Assembly: GCA_903953195.1 (NCBI GenBank)
Contig: CAJBIS010000321.1
Coordinates: 1 to 5,099, forward strand
Direction: 5' to 3'
DNA: 5,099 nucleotides
From: an uncultured Actinomycetes bacterium
GTDB taxonomy: Bacteria > Actinomycetota > Acidimicrobiia > Acidimicrobiales > Microtrichaceae
Shown: positions 1 to 5,099 of the stretch, piece after piece
Position numbering within the stretch: the stretch's first letter is position 1
Layout of the letters: every line of letters starts with the position of its first letter
The notes under the pieces: model-generated
Told to the model about the DNA's origin: nothing
What the model saw: the letters and a program-made list of their open reading frames with translations, nothing else
Databases searched by the model: none
Translations under genes and position numbers: made by a program

Positions 1-1
1 C

Positions 2-223
2 GACGAGGTCATTCAGGGCGACTACTACATGGCGTCCACCACGTCGTTCGAGCTGACGTCGCCCCTGACCCGGCTGCTGCCGCACGCTCGTCGCGCCATG
101 GAGGTCGACGATCTCGGCGCCGTCTACGCGCCGGATCTGGACCACCCGCCGGAGTCGGCGGGATCGAGCGACCACGCCGTCCCCGTCACGCTGACACTGC
201 AGTCGACTCGCGACGTCAGCTGA
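2..223 (+). CDS. C-terminal end of an unidentified protein (5' truncated by window edge)
   Basis: This is an open frame from base 2 to a TGA at 221-223, giving the last 73 residues of a protein that begins left of the window. The frame is supported by codon-position bias: nearly every third base is G or C, while frame 3 is soon stopped and frame 1 lacks that pattern. The tail is soluble-looking, with no membrane segment. It contains an aromatic stretch (GDYYMASTTSFEL), an Arg/Leu-rich stretch (LTRLLPHARRAMEV), and a Pro/Ser-rich, probably flexible end. I do not recognise the family. An in-frame ATG at 29 exists, but no Shine-Dalgarno was seen there and the frame is open upstream, so it is probably internal. 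The gene converges on the dioxygenase gene, and the two 3' ends overlap by 8 bases (216-223). Confidence 0.65.
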   Translation, partial: DEVIQGDYYMASTTSFELTSPLTRLLPHARRAMEVDDLGAVYAPDLDHPPESAGSSDHAVPVTLTLQSTRDVS

Positions 224-1574
224 GCGGCAGCGCGAGATCGACGATCAGCGGTCCGGGACCGTCGTTCCAGAGCGTCGCGGATCCCGCCGGGACCGTGACG
301 GTCCGTCCGTTGTCGAACTGGGCTGCGCCGTCGGCGCAGGCGACCCCCGCAGCGACACGCGAGCACTCGATGACCCGCATCTCGAGACCGTCCGTGCCGA
401 CCGTCCTGAGGTGACAGCGCGACGCCGGACCCAGCGCGAGACGCACCGGTTCCGACGCAGGCGCGGTGCGATCACCGCGGTGTGCCAGCCGGCGCCACCG
501 TGATTTCGGCGCGGGCGGCGGTGGCGGATCGACCACCACGACCTCACCGCCGTCGATCGCCACATCGACACCGAGTCCCGGAAGGGACGACGGAGCCGGA
601 TCACCGACCGGCATCGGCAGGTCGTGACCCCCGGCCGGTTCGACGACCGGCGATGCGCTGATCGCCAGACCGTGCGCTCCGGGACGCACCAGCGTGAGCA
701 GTTCCTCCGGACCCAACACCGATGGGACGGGTGGATCAGCCGCACCGACGGCAGCCGCAACCTGCGCCGGGGTCAGCGACGCCGTCTCGACGACCTCCCC
801 GAGCCGCGGGTAGCGCTCCTGCAGTTCGCTGGCGGCATCGAGCGGGTGGACGTCCAGGAAGAACGCTCGGTCCACCGCGAACACCGAGCGACCACGGCGA
901 CCGGTCGCGACGACGTGCACCAACTGCGCCGCGGCGGGCGCGACCGCCGCGGCGATCGCCGGTCGTGGCGCATCACTGCGGTTCGCGGCGGAGGCGTGCA
1001 GCATCCGGGTGTCGTAGATCACCGCACGCCCCGCGGCAACGTCGAGCGACACCATGTGCTCCCGCAGGAACTCCTCGAACGACCGGAACTCGGTCGGCGT
1101 GTTGAACCCCACCAGGCCGTAGTCGAGGTGTTGTGATCCCGGAACGAGCTGCAACAGCCCGTTGTCGAGGTCACGACTGACATCGACGAGCGGGATCCAG
1201 ACGTTGAAGGTCGGCGCGCCGGACTCCGCGAACGTCGGCTCGTGGTGCAACGCCATCGCCGAGTCGGGTCCGGGGTGCTTCACGACGAACGTCGAGACGA
1301 CCGGCTGGAAGTCGATGAAGTGCTCGCCGAGGTGCTCGTCCCACATGGGAGCCAACAGCTCGTCGACGGTGTGCATCATCGATCGGTCCGGTCGCACGAA
1401 GTCGATCGTGAGGCCGGCGTCGTCCGACGGCCGAGCGCGGGTGTGGTGCCCGACGAGCTCGCTCACCTCGGCCGCGTCGAGCAGGTCCACGACGACGTAT
1501 CCGCGGCGGTCGAGCTCGCGATCGAGTGCCGGGTCACGCAGGACGGGCCGACGGTCCGGACCCGGGCCGGTCAC
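216..1574 (-). CDS. Phytanoyl-CoA dioxygenase (PhyH) family Fe(II)/2-oxoglutarate oxygenase with C-terminal extension
   Basis: The product is a 452-residue protein. Residues about 20-240 match the PhyH-type double-stranded beta-helix oxygenases, which couple oxidative decarboxylation of 2-oxoglutarate to hydroxylation of a substrate at a non-haem iron. The proximal iron ligands appear as H110-H111-E112 in LHHEPTF, an HXE motif where most relatives have HXD. They are followed by the family-typical FNVWIPLVDV (123-132), NGLLQLVPGSQH (138-149), the distal ligand H193 in DTRMLHASAANRS, and R204, placed to bind the 2-oxoglutarate carboxylate. Having a carboxylate ligand argues against a halogenase. 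Residues about 245-452 are an unassigned extension with a PPPPP linker (350-354) and a beta-rich, cupin-like end. The GTG start at 1574 is chosen because it follows GAGGTGG by 4 bases and overlaps the ATPase stop (GTGA). A longer open frame upstream to 2141 only shadows the ATPase gene. The substrate is unknown. The operon context suggests a glycan or glycan precursor (inference). Confidence 0.85.
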   Translation of the reverse strand: MTGPGPDRRPVLRDPALDRELDRRGYVVVDLLDAAEVSELVGHHTRARPSDDAGLTIDFVRPDRSMMHTVDELLAPMWDEHLGEHFIDFQPVVSTFVVKHPGPDSAMALHHEPTFAESGAPTFNVWIPLVDVSRDLDNGLLQLVPGSQHLDYGLVGFNTPTEFRSFEEFLREHMVSLDVAAGRAVIYDTRMLHASAANRSDAPRPAIAAAVAPAAAQLVHVVATGRRGRSVFAVDRAFFLDVHPLDAASELQERYPRLGEVVETASLTPAQVAAAVGAADPPVPSVLGPEELLTLVRPGAHGLAISASPVVEPAGGHDLPMPVGDPAPSSLPGLGVDVAIDGGEVVVVDPPPPPAPKSRWRRLAHRGDRTAPASEPVRLALGPASRCHLRTVGTDGLEMRVIECSRVAAGVACADGAAQFDNGRTVTVPAGSATLWNDGPGPLIVDLALPLS

Positions 1575-3970
1575 GGTGCCACCTCGTTCGATCCGGCCGG
1601 GCCGTCGACGATGCGCCATTCGACGTCGAGCACCGGACCCGGGAACCCCTGTGGGCGTTCCGCGCCGACCGTCACCTGCTGCCAGGTCTCGGCCAGGATC
1701 GTGCCGTGGTGGCTGTCCACCAGCGCCAGCACCAGATCGAACGCTCCTTCGAACTCGTTGCGATCGATGACCAGCCGATACGCATACGTCCCCGGTTCGG
1801 CGAGCGATCCACCGGCGGGTTCGAGTGTCTCCACGAGCATGCTCATGTTCTCGCGATCCTTCGGCGACAGCGCCTGCGATCGGTCGGGCGGGATCGCGCG
1901 GTACGCCAGTTCCAGTCGGGCCGACGGTGATGGCGTGTCCACCACGATCTCGCCGGTCACCTCGAGTCGGCCACCCACGGGCACATGACGCTGCGTGACG
2001 GTGAGCGGCAGCAGGCGGGTCCCCGTCACCGCGTCGTGCACACCTCCCGCCCAGCTCGAGCCCCCGTATCGATCGATGACCTCGGACGCGGGGCCGTCCT
2101 CGACGACACGGCCACGATCGAGGCGGACGACCCGGTCGCACACCTGCTCGACCAGCGCGAGCTCGTGCGAGACGAAGAGCACGGTGCCGCCGGCACGCAC
2201 CCGTGCTGCCACGGCATCGAGCGCCAACCGCCGGAACTCCTCGTCACCCACGGCGAGCAGTTCGTCGATCAACAGGACCTCGGCAGGCAGCGCCAGCGCC
2301 ACGGCGAAGCCGAGCCGTGCCTTCATGCCCGACGAGTAGAACTTGACCGCGGTGTCGAGCTCGGACTCGAAGCCGGCGAACTCCATGATCGTCGGCATGG
2401 CGTCGTCGAACTCGGGCCGGGTCATGCCGAGCAGCTGCGCCGACGTCCACAGGTTCTCGCGTCCCGTGAGCTCACCGTGCAGACCGGCACCGAGATCCAG
2501 CATCGGGGCGACACGGCCGTCGACGACCACTGATCCCTCGTCGGCGCGCACGATGCCGGCGAGCACGCGCAGCAGCGTCGACTTCCCGGCGCCATTCGGA
2601 CCGATGATGCCGACCGCCTCACCGCGACCGATCTGGAGATCCACCCCATCGAGCGCGACGACCCCCGAGACCGCGCCGCGACCCAGCGCACCCGGAAGGG
2701 CGGCCCGAACCGGGACGCGGCCTCCCGCCGAGACGAACCGTTTCGTCAGACCGGCGACGGTCACCACCGCGTCCTCGACCTGGACGCGCGCCACCTCGCC
2801 GGTCGTCGCCGCCCGGTCCGCCGGCTCGATGGTCCACTCGGGTTCCACCGCGACCCAGGGCCGTCCGCCCTCGCGATTCCCGAGCAGGCGGCAGTCACCG
2901 TGCGCCACGTCCGCGACCTCCATCCCGGCGATGGCGGTCGTCGAGACACGCATGCGGGCGTTCTCCCAGGCGAGCGGTGAGCCCAGTCCGGCGAGCCGGT
3001 AGCGACCCGGACTCGAGATCGCCGGCACACGACGGACGCACGCCGCCGACACCAGATCCGGCGCAACGGTGGGGAGCGAGATCTCGACGCCGATCGCCGG
3101 ATCCGCAACCGGGCGGCTGACGTCGAGCTCGACGTCGAGCTCGAACCCGGTCAACGGAGCGATCTCCCGCGACACCTCCGCACGAACGATCCGGATCGGT
3201 GGATCATCGGCGGGACGGAACCGGCTGGGCGACTGGGTGAGGTAGCGCTCGACGACCGTCGCCGCTGGACCGTCATCCACGACCCGACCCTCACGCAGAT
3301 GCACCACACGGGTGCAGACGTGCCCGACGACCGTCATCTCGTGCGACACGAACAACAGTGCCGCGCCGGACGCCAACCGGTCGTGGATCCGGGCCAGACA
3401 ACGCAACTGGAAGTCGCGGTCACCGACGGCGAGCACCTCGTCGACCACCAGCACGTCGGCCGGGAAGTGGGTCGCGACGGCGAACGCGAGTCGAGCCCGC
3501 ATCCCCATCGAGTAGTGCTTGAGCGGTTCGCCGATCGCGTCGCCCAGCCCGGCGAACTCCTCGATCTCGTCGAGCGCGTCGAGCGCACTCGACGGCGAGG
3601 CACCATGGAGCACCAGCGCCGTCCGAGCGTTCTCCCGGCCCGTGAGATCCGGATGGAACCCGACGCCGAGCTCGATCATCGACCCGATGGTGCCCTCGAC
3701 ACGGAGGATTCCCGAGGTGGGCCGCGTCACGCCGGCGACCAGTTTGAGCACGGTGCTCTTGCCTGCGCCGTTGGGACCGATGATTCCGAGCGCCTCGCCG
3801 GGCTCGACGCGCAGCGACACGTCGTCGAGTGCGGCGTGTCCGCGCCGCATCCGACCCGGCGCGATCGGCAGGGCGTCCCGCCAGCGGGCGCCGCGTCCGC
3901 CACGGTCGTAGACCTTCGACACCCCGTCGAGCACGACGACGGCAAGATCCGTCACGACGTCACACGACAT
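1571..3970 (-). CDS. Tandem-fused Wzt/TagH-type polysaccharide ABC transporter ATPase (two NBDs, two C-terminal beta domains)
   Basis: This 799-residue cytoplasmic ATPase is expected to power export of a lipid-linked glycan through the adjacent permease. It holds two Wzt-like modules. Module 1 has an NBD (about 9-245) with Walker A GPNGAGKST (65-73), GREN (111-114), signature YSMGM (153-157), Walker B VLVVDE with catalytic E178, D-loop AVGD and switch H210. A beta-rich, Wzt-C-like domain follows (about 250-385). Module 2 has an NBD (about 402-640) with Walker A 457-465, GREN, signature YSSGM (545-549), Walker B VLLIDE with E570, and switch H602, followed by a second beta-rich domain (about 645-799). 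Both beta domains end in a similar Val/Glu-Trp-x-Ile strand (379-381, 785-787). Family members usually have one NBD, so about 250-450 residues. No stop or frameshift separates the halves. The ATG at 3970 overlaps the permease end by 11 bases and has only a weak Shine-Dalgarno; the GTG at 3955 is a possible alternative. The NBD calls are very sure; the glycan-binding role of the beta domains is inferred. Confidence 0.93.
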   Translation of the reverse strand: MSCDVVTDLAVVVLDGVSKVYDRGGRGARWRDALPIAPGRMRRGHAALDDVSLRVEPGEALGIIGPNGAGKSTVLKLVAGVTRPTSGILRVEGTIGSMIELGVGFHPDLTGRENARTALVLHGASPSSALDALDEIEEFAGLGDAIGEPLKHYSMGMRARLAFAVATHFPADVLVVDEVLAVGDRDFQLRCLARIHDRLASGAALLFVSHEMTVVGHVCTRVVHLREGRVVDDGPAATVVERYLTQSPSRFRPADDPPIRIVRAEVSREIAPLTGFELDVELDVSRPVADPAIGVEISLPTVAPDLVSAACVRRVPAISSPGRYRLAGLGSPLAWENARMRVSTTAIAGMEVADVAHGDCRLLGNREGGRPWVAVEPEWTIEPADRAATTGEVARVQVEDAVVTVAGLTKRFVSAGGRVPVRAALPGALGRGAVSGVVALDGVDLQIGRGEAVGIIGPNGAGKSTLLRVLAGIVRADEGSVVVDGRVAPMLDLGAGLHGELTGRENLWTSAQLLGMTRPEFDDAMPTIMEFAGFESELDTAVKFYSSGMKARLGFAVALALPAEVLLIDELLAVGDEEFRRLALDAVAARVRAGGTVLFVSHELALVEQVCDRVVRLDRGRVVEDGPASEVIDRYGGSSWAGGVHDAVTGTRLLPLTVTQRHVPVGGRLEVTGEIVVDTPSPSARLELAYRAIPPDRSQALSPKDRENMSMLVETLEPAGGSLAEPGTYAYRLVIDRNEFEGAFDLVLALVDSHHGTILAETWQQVTVGAERPQGFPGPVLDVEWRIVDGPAGSNEVAP
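1579..1585 (-). promoter_or_regulatory. Shine-Dalgarno of the dioxygenase gene
   Basis: GAGGTGG on the minus strand lies 4 bases before the GTG start at 1574. GAGGTG matches the complement of the 16S rRNA tail. It sits inside the last codons of the ATPase gene and fixes the start at the GTGA stop/start overlap, so the dioxygenase is probably translated both by coupling and by its own ribosome entry. Confidence 0.7.
2762..2776 (-). promoter_or_regulatory. Possible internal ribosome entry and GTG start for the second ATPase module
   Basis: On the minus strand, GAGGA (2776-2772) is followed after 4 bases by GTG (V402, 2767-2765) and directly by another GTG (V403, 2764-2762). These are in frame at the exact start of the second NBD (VVTVAGLTKRF). 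Initiation here would give a free, normal-sized Wzt-like protein of about 398 residues. GAG-GAC and GTG codons are common in this sequence, so chance is a real alternative. Confidence 0.25.
3119..3142 (-). repeat. Perfect 12-base tandem duplication in the ATPase gene
   Basis: GACGTCGAGCTC occurs twice in direct succession at 3119-3130 and 3131-3142 (plus-strand reading). In the ATPase frame it encodes the repeated ELDVELDV within a beta-strand-like stretch of the first post-NBD domain (residues about 276-284). It keeps the frame. It may be a small slippage duplication or chance within biased codon use. Confidence 0.5.
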
Positions 3971-4757
3971 CGGTGATCCGCGACTCGACCGAGCGGGTGT
4001 ACATCATCGCCACGACCACGAGCGCGGTGGCCACGACGAGGTGGATCGCGAGCAACCGGGTGTCGGGCCACTCGTTGCAGAGCAGGGTGGACCGGAGCGC
4101 GGTGATCACGACCGCAACCGGATTCACCGACGCCGACCACTGCAGCTGCGGCGGGAGGAACGACGCCTCGTACATCACCGGCGTGGCGAAGAACCCGACG
4201 CGGAGGGCGAGGTGGACGCCGTGGACGACATCACGAATGAACGCCGCGACGACGCCGACCAGCATGCTGATCGCGACCGTCCAGACCAGCAGCACGACGA
4301 GCGGGAGGAGCGCGCCGAACGCCGCCCAGCCCGGCCGGACGCCCTGGATCAACATGAGCGCGACGAGCGTGACCAGGCCGATCGCGAGGTCCGGCAACGC
4401 GCTCAGCGCCATCGCCGCGGGCACGGCCTCGCGGGGGAAGTACACCTTGGTGATCAGGTCCGACGAGGCGATGAGGCTGCCGACGGCGCCACCAACCGCC
4501 GTGGCGAAGAAGGTCCACACCACGAGTCCGGTCCATGCGCTCGTGAGGTACGGGCTGCAGGCGCTGCTCACGTCGAACGACTGCGTCAGCACGAGCCCGT
4601 AGACGATGACGACCACGATCGGGCTGATCAGCGCCCAGGCGACGTCCAGCAGGCTCTGGCGGTACCGGACACGAACATCCCGCGGCGCGAGCGTTCGGAC
4701 GACCTGAACGATCCGTGCGCACCTCGCGCCGAGCCCAGGACTGCTGGACATGGGCAT
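3960..4757 (-). CDS. ABC-2 type polysaccharide export permease (Wzm/TagG/KpsM-like)
   Basis: This 265-residue inner-membrane protein forms the channel half of a glycan exporter; two copies would pair with the ATPase encoded next. An amphipathic N-terminal helix carries the family motif RDVRVRYRQSLLDVAW (26-41). About six membrane segments follow, roughly at 40-58, 74-97, 113-137, 144-172, 182-200 (possibly re-entrant) and 234-254. Further family signatures are YFPREAVP (106-113), ATPVMYEASFLPP (191-203), NPVAVVITALRSTLL (212-226) and the C-terminal SRITDVV. The length is normal for Wzm/TagG. No Shine-Dalgarno precedes the ATG at 4757, or the ATG two codons later at 4751. A -10-like TACCCT ends six bases before the first ATG, which suggests a leaderless message. 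It is the first gene of the minus-strand operon and overlaps the ATPase gene by 11 bases. The cargo cannot be told from the permease alone. Confidence 0.92.
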   Translation of the reverse strand: MPMSSSPGLGARCARIVQVVRTLAPRDVRVRYRQSLLDVAWALISPIVVVIVYGLVLTQSFDVSSACSPYLTSAWTGLVVWTFFATAVGGAVGSLIASSDLITKVYFPREAVPAAMALSALPDLAIGLVTLVALMLIQGVRPGWAAFGALLPLVVLLVWTVAISMLVGVVAAFIRDVVHGVHLALRVGFFATPVMYEASFLPPQLQWSASVNPVAVVITALRSTLLCNEWPDTRLLAIHLVVATALVVVAMMYTRSVESRITDVV

Positions 4758-4763
4758 TGGGGC

Positions 4764-4769
4764 AGGGTA
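4764..4769 (-). promoter_or_regulatory. Candidate -10 element of a leaderless permease-operon promoter
   Basis: TACCCT on the minus strand fits the TAnnnT form of actinobacterial -10 elements. Six bases separate it from the ATG at 4757, so transcription would start at or next to the first base of the start codon. That matches the lack of a ribosome binding site. No good -35 is visible at 16-18 bases upstream, so this is a short-motif call only. Confidence 0.3.
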
Positions 4770-4806
4770 ACACTTGACTTTGAGCGGGTCTCGGCCTGTT
4801 CACCGC

Positions 4807-4813
4807 GAGGAGG
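4807..4813 (+). promoter_or_regulatory. Shine-Dalgarno of the right-hand plus-strand gene
   Basis: GAGGAGG lies 7 bases before the ATG at 4821. It is a near-perfect ribosome binding site and is the main reason for choosing that start. Confidence 0.8.
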
Positions 4814-4820
4814 CCAGTCG

Positions 4821-5099
4821 ATGACGGCGAGGGCGCCGGTGATGGTGTTCGTGGTTCGGAGCGAGGGGTGCTGGTGGTTCACCCCCGTACCGGTCGCGGA
4901 TCCGACCGAGGTGAACGTCGATGACGTCCGCGCCGCGATCGCCGCCGCGGACCCCGTCGACGTGCCGATCCGGTCCGGTCCCGCCGCACGGGGGCGGGAA
5001 CTGGTGGAGCTCGCCACCGACGACGTCGTGGCTCCGGTCCGCAGTCTCGTCGGGGTCGTCACCGCGGCCGGTGTGGTCATCGAGGACGTCGACGGCGCC
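4821..5099 (+). CDS. N-terminal part of an unidentified protein (3' truncated by window edge)
   Basis: The ATG at 4821 follows a strong GAGGAGG and opens a frame of 93 codons with no stop before the window ends. Third codon positions are almost all G or C, which supports real coding. The protein begins MTARAPVMVFVVRSEGCWWF. It has a short hydrophobic strand (residues 6-12), too short for a signal peptide or membrane helix, then a Trp pair (18-19), and then alternating acidic and Ala/Val-rich segments such as VDDVRAAIAAADP and GRELVELATDDVVAP. I see no family motif. Its position beside a glycan export operon makes a glycan-related role possible, for example a glycosyltransferase with the catalytic part beyond the edge, but nothing in these residues shows it. 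It is transcribed divergently from the permease. Confidence 0.7.
   Translation, partial: MTARAPVMVFVVRSEGCWWFTPVPVADPTEVNVDDVRAAIAAADPVDVPIRSGPAARGRELVELATDDVVAPVRSLVGVVTAAGVVIEDVDGA

Larger units (their letters stand above)
4758..4820. promoter_or_regulatory. Divergent intergenic promoter region
   Basis: These 63 bases separate the permease start (minus strand) from the next plus-strand start and must hold promoters for both directions unless the right-hand gene is transcribed from elsewhere. It is slightly more AT-rich in its centre (4768-4782) than the flanking genes. On the plus strand, TTGACT at 4774-4779 resembles a -35 hexamer, but no convincing -10 lies 16-18 bases downstream. On the minus strand, a TAnnnT-type -10 is visible (listed separately). 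I saw no clear operator palindrome. Confidence 0.5.

Noticed and set aside
241..265. Inverted repeat CGGTC-CGG-GACCG (249-261) with outer ACGA/TCGT arms, just beyond the left gene's stop; possible terminator.
   Set aside because: It lies inside the dioxygenase coding sequence, has a 4-base one-sided bulge and no T-run. Short GC palindromes are common by chance here.
1242..1988. Long plus-strand open frame of 248 codons opposite the dioxygenase and ATPase genes.
   Set aside because: Long antisense open frames are expected in high-GC coding DNA. The translation shows no domain and the opposite strand carries clear protein family motifs.
1575..2141. Open reading frame upstream of the dioxygenase start, in frame with it, allowing a 641-residue protein.
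   Set aside because: It overlaps the certain coding sequence of the ATPase on the same strand in another frame, its translation is Arg/Gly-rich without domain features, and the GTG at 1574 has a strong Shine-Dalgarno and a stop/start overlap.
3565..3590. Repeated GTCGAGCGC units in the ATPase gene.
   Set aside because: They encode a short Leu-Asp-Ala-Leu-Asp helix in a normal NBD position; codon bias explains the similarity.
3299..4602. Plus-strand open frames of 225 and 257 codons opposite the ATPase and permease.
   Set aside because: Their His/Arg- and Ser/Thr/Arg-rich compositions are typical of shadows, and the minus-strand genes there are unmistakable.
4628..5080. Minus-strand 150-codon frame crossing the divergent intergenic region.
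   Set aside because: The Ser/Thr/Arg-rich translation has no recognisable motif, and it overlaps both the permease start and the well-supported plus-strand gene at 4821.

Overview
The window is GC-rich (by eye, clearly above 60 percent), and G or C sits at the third position of almost every codon in the true reading frames. This suits a high-GC actinobacterium, but no taxonomic marker gene is present, so that placement is inference only.

Layout, left to right. (1) The 3' end of a plus-strand gene of unknown function, stopping at 223. (2) A three-gene minus-strand cluster read from 4757 down to 216: an ABC-2 polysaccharide/teichoic-acid-type export permease (4757-3960), an unusually long ABC ATPase (3970-1571), and a phytanoyl-CoA-dioxygenase-family Fe(II)/2-oxoglutarate enzyme (1574-216). 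(3) A 63-base divergent intergenic region (4758-4820). (4) The first 93 codons of a plus-strand gene of unknown function that runs off the right edge. There is no gene-free stretch longer than 63 bases, and I saw no RNA gene, mobile element, CRISPR array or origin.

The three minus-strand genes overlap by 11 and 4 bases and are almost certainly one translationally coupled operon. Permease and ATPase form a Wzm/Wzt (TagG/TagH, KpsM/KpsT-like) exporter, the kind that moves finished lipid-linked glycans across the cytoplasmic membrane. The dioxygenase may modify the exported glycan or its precursor (inference).

The most unusual item is the ATPase. Wzt-type ATPases usually carry one nucleotide-binding domain, with or without a C-terminal glycan-binding domain, and work as homodimers. 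Here two complete, diverged Wzt-like modules of about 390 residues each, NBD plus beta-rich domain, are fused in one 799-residue chain. Both ATPase sites look intact. The exporter would therefore have a built-in asymmetric ATPase dimer with two different putative cargo-recognition domains. Next to it sits a dioxygenase with an HXE rather than HXD iron triad and a C-terminal extension of about 200 residues.
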